In this document: positions 10,486-23,800 of the stretch, in pieces
Layout: each line of letters begins with the position of its first letter
How positions within the stretch are numbered: the first letter of the stretch is position 1
Assembly (NCBI GenBank): GCA_017506865.1
Contig: JAFCMP010000185.1
Coordinates: 35,866-99,865 of the forward strand
Reading direction: 5' to 3'
Length of the DNA: 64,000 nucleotides
Source: Tribonema minus
Taxonomy: Eukaryota; Sar; Xanthophyceae; Tribonematales; Tribonemataceae
Program-made: the position numbers and the translations under genes
The notes under the pieces: generated by a model
Seen by the model: the letters and a program-made list of their open reading frames with translations, nothing else
Databases searched by the model: none
What the model was told of the DNA's origin: nothing

Positions 10486-12330
10486 GACAGGACCTGCCGC
10501 GCCTTCGCCGCCAGGACACCACCGACGATAGATCAGCACGGGGGACGTACTGTAGTTGTGGCATTCGGGCCCCGACTTCGCTTGTTTGACGTGACAAATG
10601 TCGGGGTTTTTGTGAGCATCGATTGATCTCACCTCCATAGAGTGTTACAGAACGCACACGCCGTGTATGGGGCGGTCAACTGCACTTCTCTAGTGCACAG
10701 TTCTAGATTGATGATGATGTATGTGGGTGGTGCTGGTCTGGTTCAACAGTTGCAGACCTGGCGCTATACACGGACGCTCCTGTGTGCAGTTCTGGTTGTT
10801 CGATAGGGGTCAGCAGGTGGTGTTCAGCTACTTTGGTATACATTAGTGTTGTACAAAGACAAAAGATGCGCTGGAGCCGTCAAATGAAATATGGCCAGCA
10901 ACATTCAATCCTTTGCTGGCTTGACTTTCCCTTTTGATTCTGTGCTGTGTCCTATGCGCTGTGTATCATGTGCACGTGATGGTGCTTGTGATCTCATCGT
11001 TCGGTCCTGCTGTAGCACCAACAGGTTGTTGCATTGACAGCATGTTGCGAAGTATCTCTGGCAGAGTAATGTGTTGACTGTTATTCACAGTATTCACGCT
11101 TAAGCATGACAATTGTGCATGTAAACTTTGGAAAGCATCGCACGACAAATCCACGTGACATGTCCTCCCTTGGGCGTTTGTCCACTGCCCATGCCATAGT
11201 TATGATAGTTATCCTAGCGACGGATGTACACTTGCTGGCAGGCAGTTGTCAAAGGTACCACACAGCTCACTTCAGGACGTTGTCAACATGAAGGGAATCT
11301 GCACTAGTAGCCTGCCTAGCGTTGCAACATAGGTGCGGCGCATGACCCACACTCTCATGAAAGACTTCAGTCTGGTCTGCCATGCAGTCTATGGCAATGT
11401 GGTCATGTCAGCGTTTAGGTTTTCTATGCAACTGCTGCTACTTTTCAGAGTTGTTACATAATATAGTGCACGAGAGTTTGGCAGACATTATGCGTAGTTC
11501 ACTACTGCTGAATGTGCTATTCAATGTTTGCTCTGACATGCATGTCAACTTCATGCTGCCACTTGTACTTAAGTGACAATTGTTATTGTTTGTCGCTTGG
11601 TGCACGACAAACGTCAGTTGCTGGATTTTCAGCTTACAATCGGAGTCTACATGTAACATTACTTTTTGATTGTGCACACCTTGAAAGTGTCTCATTACGC
11701 ATGCCGATCACTTATAAGCAACATTGCCAAACAGCACCCCCCCCCCCTCAAAGTCCTCGTCCATTTTGGGGCCTTTCCACTTCATCATGTGCCTCATAGC
11801 ACATACAGAGTACGCCATGTGGAGTGCTGCCAAAAGAGCTGAGCGGATGCGCGCCAGTGCTATGCCTTTTAGGAGTAGATGACTGGCTGCTCCGGTGTGC
11901 ACCGTCATGTTGTTTGCATTCTCCATGGCGACAGTCTCCAGCAACTCCCAGGTGGCAAATTCTAGGGTCACTAGGGTCGCAGTGACCAGATCAGTGAATC
12001 AGTGATACTTTCTATCAATTCTCGCTTGGGGCGAAACAGCCCCGATGGTGGTGGATGGCAAGCTTGCTACCAGAATTAGCAAATTTTGTCGAACTGTCAG
12101 GAAAGTGTCCCAACGCGCTGTTGTCATTTTCGCTCCATGATTTGAATTTGCTGTACCTACGGAATGCGGTTTTGCCAACCCTGAACACTCCTGGTTTGTG
12201 CTGCTGGTATTGGCCCCTGCTGTACATACCCCGACATGAGTTTTCAGTTGACAGTTCGGTCCCGCAGGTGCAGGCAGAGTAGAAAGAAATGATGATTTTA
12301 GCAACGTATTGAAATACGGTCATCAGAAAG

Positions 12331-12364
<34 letters not shown>

Positions 12365-12534
12365 GCCAAAGTGTTTTTCACGATCATGAATGAAGGATCA
12401 CGTTCATGAAGCGTGAAACCCTTGTCCTAGGTCCTGTGAGCCTCGCAGTTACATCGGCAGAGGGGACACAGAGTGTCAGCTGAGGGAGGGGCAGGAAGGC
12501 GGACCTGGCGGCAGCAGTACGCCCCGCCTGGCTC
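10486..12534. other. Intergenic, nothing identified except a poly-C run
   Basis: About 2 kb of mixed sequence with no recognisable gene on either strand. A 31-base C run lies near its right end, before the kinase start. Confidence 0.6.
12332..12362 (+). repeat. Poly-C tract, about 31 bases
   Basis: This is the longest of several pure C runs in the window; others lie at about 986-1007, 28344-28364, 38582-38606 and 40637-40657. It is about 170 bp before the predicted kinase start codon. Confidence 0.95.
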
Positions 12535-15500
12535 ATGACGGCGGCCATGGAGCTTGGCGCGGCGCACAGGACTGCTCTGTCGGATGTCAAGGAGGAACCC
12601 AATCTTGTGCAGGACATCGACATCGAGCTGGACAGCAGCGCAGGAGGCGACAGGAGCTCCAGAGGGGGGGGCGCCAATAGCCTGGCGAGGATCGGATCTC
12701 CTTCAATGACTATGACCAGCGTCATAGGCGACAAGCAGCTCAAGGGGTGAGTGGTGTGCCTCTGCGTATAGGTTGCCGAATCTGTGCCAAGCTCCGAGGA
12801 TTTGCACTGCCGCCAGCGACGATTACTGGCAGGTCCTGGGCTAGGCAGCCAGGTGCACGTTTCATTTAGTCAACTGTGATGGCTGTATGCATCCATGCAC
12901 CAGTTCAGATGTTGTCTGACAGTCAGTTGTCGACTGTTGCTGAGGTGCTAGTATTTCTATGCCACCGCTGGTGCTGCTCTTGCTGCTGCAGAATATTTGA
13001 GAAGCTGATTGACCAGAGGGGGAATCTGGACATGCGCAATGTGACGACGCTGATCTGGCTCAACAGGAGAAACAAGCAGCTGGTGAGTGGATTGAGGCAG
13101 CTGCTTAGATAGTGTGTTGTATTGAAAAACTCTGAGGCAACGTGATATTTATAAACGTGACAGAGTGTGACACACATCTTGAACCTCAAGCACTAGACAA
13201 CATCATAGACATAGGAGAACCGATTGCACCGCCCAGTGAGGCGCTTGAGGTGCTCTCACGTGACCCCTTTTCAAGTGAGCGCGGTTTATTTTGTACAAGT
13301 CCCTGTCAAACGCGACAAGGCCATTGAGCTTGGCCGAAGGAGGTTGCAGCAATGCAGTTGGCAGAGCACTTGAGCAGGCCTTGGGCGCACGCGAATTCAC
13401 TCCCGGTCAATCGCCGTCACGTGCACCTAGCAGTGCTCAGAAAAATCCGACGTCGACCGCGCACGTACGTAGCTTTCTGTTGCATCGAATCCTATTGTTA
13501 TCTTGAGGCAGAGCTGCATTCTACAGTACTCCAAGGTAGACGTTTTGGCTTGTGGACTTGCACGCGAGCCCCGCCCTGACTGATCATGAGCTCTCTACAG
13601 TGACCCGACCCATGCGCAGCTGCGCAACTGTCGCAGTTACAACCGCAGCACCAGCGCCCTCACTCGATTCTGCAGTGGCACGTATTGCGCGAGGCAGCTG
13701 CGCAAGCGTCGGGCCGCCACACCAGTGCGCGCGGTCTCGCTGCTTATATAAGTATAGGCTACTGTATAGACGTCGCGCATGCAGGCGGCGGCAGGCGTGC
13801 CCGTAGCGTGAACTTGCCTGCACACCAACTTGAAGTAAACAGCAGGTCGCGCTCACGTGAGCCTGCGGCGCTGGGGACCCCCTATGCGGAGGCTCCGCAT
13901 AGGGCCGGGCAGCAGACGAAGTGTCGCCAGACACGTCTTGCATGCAGGCGGCGGCAGGCGTGCCAGGAGCGCCGTAGCATGCGCTTGCCTGAACATCAAC
14001 TTGAAGCAAACTGCCGCTGCCGCACGTTTTGGAGTCGCTGCCGACAGCTGCCTTGCATGTCGGCGATGGCAGGCATGACAAGAGCGTCGTAGCGTGAAGT
14101 TGCCTGAACATCAAGGTGAAGTAAACTGCAGCTGGCGCGCTCACATCTTGTGCGTGAGCCCACGGTATTGGGACTGCAGGCATGACAGAAGCGTCGTAAC
14201 ATCAACGTGCTTGTGCTTCAACCCGTAGTAAACAAAATGTCGCGCTCACATCTTGTGCTTGAGCCCGCGGCGGCGTCGACACCCTGTGCGGAGGCTGCGC
14301 GCAGCTCTGAGGAGCGGAGCACGTGTCACCGCATCGCGTTATGCGTGTGCCGCGCAACAAAACACCCAGTTGAAGAGAGGCCGCATGTTGACAAGCAGCA
14401 GAGCACGTTCAGCTCGATCCATTGTGTGTTGCCGCGTCATTGCGGGAGGCTGGCTGGGGGGGGGGGGGGGGAGCGGCTGCACGGAGCAGGGGGCAGGGGG
14501 GCGGGGGCAGTGGCAGCGCTCAGCATTGGCAGAGGCACAGCGCCAGTGCAGCGCTGCTCAGAACGCATGCCTAACATGGGCCTGGCGCCTTGAGCTCGTG
14601 CAAGGGGCGCCATACACTGCCACAGACTGGTGTGGGGGGCGGAGCGATAATGAGGAGCGCGCTGCGTCGCGCGGCTGTTCGGGTTAGGGTTAGGTGCGGA
14701 GGGGTGCACTGCGGAGGCAGCGCTGCTCAGACGCATACCTATTTTGGGCCTGGAGCTTTCGGCGTATCTGAAGGGCGCCATAACCTTGCCGACCGGTGTG
14801 GGGAGCGGAGCAATGTCGGGGCTGCGGCGCGGAGAAAGAAAAAGGGGGGAGAGCACTGCCGAGGCGGGCTGCCTATACGCGTGCTATGGGCTTGGGGCTT
14901 GCGGCGTATGCCCCCCGGGCAGCGGGCAGCGGGGCATACGACGCAAGCCCCAAGCTCATAAAACGTGCATTGGCATTGCACACCAGTTTGAGGAGTGGAG
15001 TGATGTTGAGGCATCACATCTGCCCTGCTATGCAGCGTCACGCCTCCAGAGTGGGCAAGTCAGCGAGTGCATGAGTACACAAGTCAAGTAAGTTGGGACC
15101 CTACCGCACTCTGCATTTTGAGCCCTCATACCGTAAAGTGTGTACCGGCACGCTCATCGCTGACTCGATCTGCCGCTGCGGGCTCAATTTGCCGCTGACC
15201 GTGATGCATAACTGCGCCTTGGACCCGCACGCGCCGCCACAGGTGCAGACGATTGCGGAGCACCTTATTGCCAACAGCAACGAGCGCACCGTGTTCAACG
15301 GCATTGAGTTCTACCTGCCGCAGCTGGCGCACATGATCATACACCTGGATGTGGACCTGTCCAGCACGGCGCTGGAGCAGTTCTCTCTGGTGGTGAGTCA
15401 CCTACTTCGACTTCAATGTATGTTCTCGCGGAAGTGCAACAAGTGACGTGCCTGGCAAGCACGGCGCGCTAAAGCAGTATCTCTGGTGGTGCGTCACCTA

Positions 15501-17777
15501 CCTCGACTTCAATGTATGTTTTGCTGGAAGCGCACGAAATGACGTGGACCTGTCGAGAACGGCGCTGGAGCAATTCTCTCTGGTGGTGACTCACCTACTT
15601 CAACTTGTGCATATCTGAAAAATGTAACAAGCAACGCGAGCACGGCGCTGGAGGTTCTCTCTGGTGGCGAGTCACCTACTTCAACTTGTACACATTTGAA
15701 GAATGTCACAAGCAATATTCCTGTCGAGCACGGCGCTGGAGCTCGTCCTGGTGGTGAGTCACCTACTTGAAATGTTGAGTCACCCATTCCAAATGTATGA
15801 AAAACGAATTAAAAAGATTGTTGAGCTCTAGGTGACAAGGGATGGTTAGCCGCAAGTGCCTTCCACCAATAATAGTATGTATGTTTCCCTGGAAGCGCAA
15901 CTAGCGACGTGCCTGTCTAGCACGGCACAGAATAGCTCTTCGTGGTGGTGAGTCGACTCTTTTGTTTACACATATCGGGAACTGTAACCAGCGACATGCC
16001 TATCGAGCACTGCTGGAGCAGTTCTCCCTGATGGTGAGTCACCTGCTTTGAGTTTCCCTGTAAGCACAACAAGCGACGTGCCTGTGTAGCGCGGCCGCGG
16101 ACAGCTCTCCGTGGTGGTGAGTCAACTACAGCGACTTATTTTCCCATCAAAGTACAACAAGTGACGTACGTACCCAGCCGTGACTTGGCGGCGCAACCTA
16201 CTGCAGCTTGATCTCAAGTATCAACTGCCTGACAGGACACAGGGACTGTGTACCCCCTGAACCCCCTGTTTGAACCCCCTGTCAACACCGTTGCGGCGGA
16301 GCGCATTCGCTATATTGCAGGCGATGCCTCAGGGCGTTGTAAACAGAGCTGGGGGAGGGGGTGGGGCTGCGCCAGCCAGAACGGGGAGCTGTTTCGAACA
16401 CTTCAACTTGAAGTTTTCTTGTGCCGGCATTCCCAGGCAGCGCCGCAGGCGTCCGCGACATTGTGCTGAGCGCTGCAGCACTGGCTGAGCGATGAAAGCT
16501 GAGCGCTGACGTGACACATCAGCGTTGCTGAGCGCTGCAGCAGTGGCTGAGCGCTGATGTGACACACCGTTGCTGAGCGCTGCAGCAGTGGCTGAGCGAT
16601 GACAGCGCGTTGCTGAGCGATGACGTGACAGCGTTGCTGAGTGATGCCAGCGTGTCCGCAGCGAGCCATGCAGTCCCCTCGTGTCCGTCCCCCCTCATGT
16701 CCGTTCCCCCTCGTGTCCGTTCCAAGGTCTGAAGTTGAAGAAAGGGTCTGAATGGCCACCTCTGATACTCACCGACTCTGCCTCACTCGTGTCGCCTCAT
16801 GCGCCCCCCCCCCCACAAAATGCAGGTGTGCCAGCAGAGCCTGCACGTTGCGCTGCAGCTGAACTGGATACTCGTGGCGGCGCTGGAGGACTATCAGCCG
16901 GAGTCCCCTGACGGCGGCCTGAACCCCAAGTCCAACCCCACCTACTTCAGCCGCTGCATCAAGCTGCTGCAGAATGTGGAGCGCATTGTCGCGCTGGGCA
17001 GCCCAGGGTGAGATTGATGTAATGATACATACCTTACATGTAGTTGTCATTGCACCCCTAAAATGCTGGGTTTCAACTTCAACCCGGGTGCTACTTCAGC
17101 CGCTGCATCAAGCTGCTGCAGAACGTGGAGCGCATTGTCGCGCTGGGCTGCCCGGGGTGAGGTTCATTAACTTCAATAGTAGACCTCACTAGTATTCCAG
17201 ATCCGAACCCTAGATGCTGGCACGGATACTAACTCTAATGCAAGTTTAGCCGCTATCGTTGTGCAAGTTTAGCCGCTATCGTTATGCAAGTGTAGCCGCT
17301 ACGTTGAGCCGCTGCAGAACGTTGAGCGCATTGTCGCGCTGGGCAGCCCAGGGTGAGATCGATATCACCAGTAATGAACCGTTAATGCTTCGAGGTGCAT
17401 GAAGTCTGCGTGCAGGCTGCGTGGCGTGAAGCCATAACCCTGACCGCAACTTTTGTTTTGATTTCAACCCCTGTGTATTGCACACGCGCCCACGCTCGTG
17501 CGTAGCATCAAGCCACCTAGGGTCAGGGTTAGGGTTAGGGTTGGGCGGCCACACAGGCGCACCGTGGCATCCGCTCGTTTAAAATCTTGTCTGCAGAAAG
17601 AGCTTCTGGTCGTGTGCAAGCGGTTGAAACACGACTGCATGCGTGACAACGGCCACCAGCGATCGTATTGCCGATGCTGCTCTGGTGACACAACATCGTC
17701 GCATGTTTCTTCAGACCCATGATTTGAAACTCGCAACTCGTCACTCATGTGCGGCCCGCTCCTCACCCTCATGCCGC

Positions 17778-17818
<41 letters not shown>

Positions 17819-20800
17819 GCCGCTGCTGCTGCTGCTGCCGCCGCTGCTGCTGCCGCCGCTGCTGCTGCTGCTGAATACGCTGCGCGCTGCTGCAGGGACG
17901 ACTCGCTGCTCGGGGGCCCGCAGTCAGAGGTGAGCCGCGCTTTGAATCTCCACAGTGCTCCGCCATGTGGCTTTGGACGCATCAGCTCTGTCGCTCCGCT
18001 CAGCCATGGTACTTCACATTGGTCAGCAGTGCTCAGCTGATGTCATCAGTGCTCAGCCACGAAGACTTGCGGAATTCAGCGGTGTAGTGGGATGCAATGC
18101 ACGATCAGCACCAGTGGTTCAAGGCGGTGTACGGTAGTTGACCAGTTCCTAGAATACCACAGGCTCTTCGCAAGTGAGGTAGTGCATTAAATGTTAACCC
18201 AGGATGACATTGTGCGGAGGCATGACGCAACTAGCTAGGTTGCGCTGGAACTCGGCGGTGCCCAGCCGTTGTCATTCGCATTGCTCGGTTGTGTGCTCCA
18301 AACCTCTGTAGTGGTCAGCCATGCTCGCTGGATCTCTCAACACTGCTTGGCCATGATGCGCCGGAGCTCATCAGCAATACTCAATGTCAGTGTACACGTA
18401 CACATTCATGGAGAGAGCTCGTTGCGAACTCCCCTCTGTTCTGTGTAACTGTAACTGCAGAGGGCGCTCATCAAGCCGCGTGCAGAGCTCATTCCAGTGC
18501 CAGTACGCTCGCTGTCCTCATTCTCCCCACGTACATACATCAAGTATACTGCAATCACAAACACCTGTGGAGAGAGCTCAAGTATAATGACGCCTCCTGG
18601 CTGTCCTCTGCTCTGTGTGACCACGGAGGGAGCTGACGTACTTTATGTCATCTATCTGTCCATGCAGCCAGCTCATTCTGGTGATGCCTGTTGTCTGTCA
18701 CGTAACCGTTCTGCGTAACTGTAACTGCAGAGGGAGCTCATCAAGCTGCGCGCCGAGCAGGCCAAGCACGTCATCACGTCGCCCAACAAGCACTGCAGGC
18801 ACCTCACCAAGCCCCCGGAGGGGTACCTGTGGCACAAGCGCTGGACGCACAGGTACAGTACACTGTGCTCTTCACTCAGTACACTGTACCCTTTGCTGTA
18901 CTCTTGACGCACACCTCTGTAAGCCGCTGTACTGAGCCCCCGGAGGGGTACCTGTGGCACAAGTCGCTGGACACACAGGTACAGTATGCTGTACCCTTTG
19001 CTGTATGCTGTACTCTTCACTGTACTAACGGCGCACACTTCTATACGCCGCTGTACTGAGCCCCCAGAGTTGTACCCATAGCACAAGCGCTGGACGCACA
19101 GGTACATTACGCTGTACTCTTCGCTGTACTCTCGGCGCACACCTCTGTACACCGTCGTACTGTACGCTGAGACACCTGTATCGCGCCTGATAGCAGGGCT
19201 TTGTCGTGCCCCCCTTTTCATCGCCCCGCTTCGCAGCAATGGCGTCCAGCGCTTTGTCATCCGAGATCATCGCTTGCTGTACTGTAGCTGTACTGCGCCT
19301 GAGCAGCAGCGCTCACCACACATCTACTTGTCTCCTTGGTTGTGATCACCCAGGAAGGGTGTCCATCGGCATCGCTGGACCCGTTGGTGCCTCTCGCTCA
19401 TGCTGTACCGCACCTGTACCGCACCTGTACTGTAGCTGGACTGCACCTAAGCAGCAACGCTCATCATCCCCTGTCAACCCCCCTTCTTTAGTTATTCTCT
19501 CAGGAAGGGCGTCCACCGGCATCACTGGATCCGGCGGTGCTTCTTGCTCGTGGACTGCATGCTGTACTGTAGCTGTACTGCACATTTACTGTAGATGTAC
19601 TGTACCTGTACTGTATTCATATTGCACTCTAAGCAGCAGCGCTCATCACGCCCCCATCTCCTTGCTTCTCTCTGTACGGTCATGCAGGAAGGGCGTCCAC
19701 CGGCATCGCTGGATTCGGCGGTGGTTCTCGCTGGTGGATCGCGTGCTGTACTGCCGCAGGGGGCAGCCAGACGAGTCCGCGGGGAGCGCTGCCACGCCCT
19801 ACAGGGCAGGCCTGAAACGCGCCATGGTGCTGCACCACGCAGCCGTGCAGCACGAGCCGTCGACTTACAAGGACGGCAAGGTAGGCGTGCATGTCTCCAC
19901 TGTACTCTGCGGGAGCTGTTGACAAGCGAGTTCAACGCCAACTTCAAATGCAACCACGCCGCCGTGCAGCACAAGCCGTTGCCCCACAAGTTGCCCTACA
20001 AAGTGTCATGCATGAATCCCGCTATTGCACTCGGTGTTCATGAACACACTGTACAAGTCCATCTATTCAAATTTCAACTTCAATTGCACCTGCAAGTGTG
20101 TGGTGCTGCACCACGTTGGAGAGCCCGATGGGCACCAAGAAACTTAAACTTCAACTCATGCCAATCTTCAGTTTGCAATGAAACTGTTTTTGATTCCGAC
20201 CGCTGCGCAGTATGCGTACTACTTCACCGTGGAGAGCCCGATGGGAATCAACATACTTCAACTTCCGCTCATAATTTGAAAGTTGCTGTTTTCAAATCCT
20301 GCTGTGTGCACAGTACGCGTACTACTTCACGGTGGAGCGCCCGATGGGCATCAACATGCTTGAATTTCAACTCATAATCGCTCTTCAATGTGCAATGAAA
20401 CTGTTTTTTATTCCGCTTGTGCAGTACGCGTACTACTTCACGGTGGAGAGCCCAATGGGGCGGTGGCGGCTGCGCGCGGACACGGCGAGCGATGCTGACA
20501 TGTGGGTGCAGGCGTTGCAGGCAGCGGCGGGGGCGCCGCCGGTGATCCTCAGCATCAAACAGGTGATTTGCAAGTGTTGACATGAGTTTTATGGAAAGAA
20601 GTATACAGCGCCAAGCACGTGTTTTATGTATACCAGTGACTCTATAAGTATGTTGAGCGATTTTGCTGACATGTGGGTGCAGGCGTTGCAGGCATTCGGG
20701 GGCGCCTCAGGTAATTCTCAGCATCAAACAGGTGAATTACTGATGGCGCATTTTAGTATCCACGGCGCCATAACTTGAAGTCAATGCTCGAAGTACACTG

Positions 20801-23800
20801 TCGAATATGCTGGCGGTGACGCTCCTCGCACCAGGCCAACATGCTCAAGACCAACCTGCTCAATACCAACATGCGCGGCATGGCATGCACTTGATGTCAT
20901 CATCTCAAGTTCAAACTGGTGGCTGTCCTCTTCCAAAGTCTTGCTCAGAGGCCTGGCACCGTAACTTGAAGTCATTGCTTGAAGTACAGCATGCTGACGG
21001 TGACGCTCCTCGTGCCAGGCTGTGAAAGAGCTGGAGGCCAACGTGCTCAAGACCGACAGGCGCAACGTGGCATGCATTTGATGCCATGATCTGACGAGCA
21101 ATGTTATGGTTGTCCTCTGATTAAAGTCAATGTTTGAAGGCCTGCTACACTGTCAACGGTGGTGACGCTCCTCTCAGGCAGAGGAGCTGGAGGCCAACGT
21201 GCTTGAGGCCAACGTGCTTGAGACCAGCAGGCGCGGCGTGGCATGCACTTGATTTCATCGGTCTGCAGCTCAAGCTGGTGGCTGCCCTTTTTTCAACAAG
21301 AAATTGATCGCTCGGAGGCCTGGCATTAACTCAAGTCGCTGTTCGAAGTACGGCATGCTGATGGTGACGCTCCTCGCGCCAGGCTGAGGAGCTGGACGTC
21401 AACGTGCTCAAGACCAACACTCGCGCATAGTGCTGTTCTGTCGCAAGAGAGGACACCTTATCATCCACGCAGGATGTGCCTCTTGGCCTAACTGAACCTT
21501 GCCTCTATTCTGTAACTTCAAATCACACAAATAACAACAAGGTGGTCATTCTCCATGTGGCAGGCTGAGGAGCTGGAGGCCAACGTGCTCAAGACCAACA
21601 GGCGCGGCCCTCTCAAGGCCGTGCGGGAGCAGGATTCCTTCGCGAGCATCGCCTCGGACCCGCAGAGCGGCTCCGGACCGCAGGTATGCATCAAATTTGC
21701 GGGGACGTACATCAAGTACTGTGTACATCAAGTTGTGTACTTCAAGTATATATGAGCACGACTCAAATTGCGAGCATTGCCTCGGATCCGCAGGGGAGTT
21801 CTGGGCCGCAGGTATGTTTTACATTTGCGGGATATGAACCTCAAGTACAATGTATGAGCAGGACTCCTTTGTGCGAGATTGCCTTAACCCCGCAGGGCGG
21901 CGGCTCCCCACCGCAGGTATGTATCACATTTGCGGGGTCTGTACGTATCTATGTACACCTGCAAGTGCGTGCAGCATGTGCTTCTATATATGTGCGTCCA
22001 TTCTACCTCTCTTCAAAGCATGCATCTGATACTTGAGATATGTATCAGCCGTCATTCTGCGCCTCGCCACTAAAGTCATGTTGCCCAATTCATCGTTGCC
22101 GCTTCCGCAGCGCTAGGAGGATGCATCTGATGCAGGCGGACTCTTCACATACTTGAAGTTGCCCATGTCTTTCAAAGCACGAACTGCACTAAACTTCAAG
22201 GAATCTGCTTCATGGATTCACATCTCCAAAGTATGCACATGTACCTGGTACTCTGGGGTATGCATCAGCCGTCGTGCCAACGCCGCAAACATCATGTCCG
22301 CGAATCCACCACTGCCGCGGAGGACGTGTCGCATCACACTCAGAGAGCGTGCATATGATACTTAAGGTATGTATTAGCCGTCAGTCTGTGCCTTGCCACT
22401 GAAAGTCATGCTGTCAAATTCATCACCAATTCATCGTCACCGCCCCGCAGCGCTCGGAGGACGCGTCGAATCACGCAATCTGAGTATGCATCTGATACTC
22501 TGGGTATGTATCAGCCGTCATTCTGCGTCTCTAAGACATATTGTCAAATTCATCACAAAATCATGTTCACCGCCCCCGCAGCGCTCGGAGGACGCGTCGA
22601 ATCACGACGTGACTGCGTCCTCCCAGGACTACGCTGAGTACCTGCAGCTTGACGGGGATCAGGCCAAGAGGTATGTATGTACAAAGCATGCATGTGTACA
22701 GTGTACTTTGCACGTACACTGTGTACTGTGCTGAGTCCCTCAGCTCGACGGAGGTCAGGCCAAGAGGTATGTATGTACACGTGTGTGTACAGTGCCCTTG
22801 CGCTGCTCTCCTCTCGTGCATGCTACTGGAAACCTGGTTTTTGGGCGTGTTGTCATGCCATTGTGTTGTTTCACTTCTCTCCGCTCGTATGTAAACAGAC
22901 ACGACAAGGTAATCTAACTTTTATCCACCACTATTTGCTGAGAGCACCAGAGTGCAGGCAGCTAGCTGTGCACAGCGTACGGCTCCTCGAAACGGTGCGC
23001 CAGGGTGCCTGCAGCTCAGCGGAGACTGCATTTTGCATGGGAATGTGTGCATGCATATTGTCCTGACCCCCCTACCAACCTGCCTATGCCAAACATAGCT
23101 ATAAGTGCGAAGAACACGTTGGGTGCTGCGAAACCTGTTGCATCCTGAGGCCATGCGGCAATTCAGAGGCTGCTGCACGAACTGCCGGTACGATTTGGGT
23201 GCGTGAACTTCAACAAAGCGGAAACGCGGTGTCGCACCAGCCATAAATTTGCAATGTATGCCTGCTTTCACACCAACTGACACCAGTTTCCCATGTGTGA
23301 CTGCCATGTAACCGCCAGGTACGAGTTCTTCAACGCGGAGCGCGAATTCGTGCGGTGTCTCACCGACATCTGCGAGGAGCTGCGGTTCATACCGAACCGG
23401 GAGGACAGGGGACCCCTGTTGGAGCGCCGCCTGCAGGTGCGTGTGCATACGCCCAGTGCCGTCGCCTACTCTCAAACATTGTATATCAATGTGCTTTCTG
23501 AGAGCGTGTATGTATAACCTGTAAAACCTGTTGGAGGGTGCCTTCAGGTGCGTGCGCACACGCACGGTTCCATCATCTGTTCTCAAATAGACTTACGATG
23601 TTTTTTTTACTGCAACCCATGTATGTACAACTTGTACAACCTGTACAACCTGCTGGAGCGCCGCCTGCAGGTGCGTGCGCATATGCGCGGTGCCATTGCT
23701 ATTCTCAAAACATCTTCAAAATATTTTCTAAAACCATATACAACCAAATACTGCGGTTTGCTTGCCGGTTCCTTGCGCGGTGTGACCGTCAATCTGTGTG

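Larger units (their letters stand above)
12535..17929 (+). other. PI4-kinase exons 1-5: N-terminus and helical (lipid kinase unique) region
   Basis: Exon 1 is acidic and low in conservation. Exon 2 starts IFEKLIDQRGNLDMRNVTT. Exon 3 contains GIEFYLPQLAHMIIHLDVD, the most typical part of the PIK helical region. Exon 4 has VCQQSLHVALQLNWILVAAL, matching the CRQSINFSLQ region of PI4K beta. Exon 5 is only 34 nt (DDSLLGGPQSE) and is supported mainly by phase and good splice sites. Confidence 0.85.

Noticed and set aside
17747-18040. Poly-Ala / poly-Leu / poly-Gln frames
   Set aside because: Products of the CTG triplet tract before a kinase acceptor.
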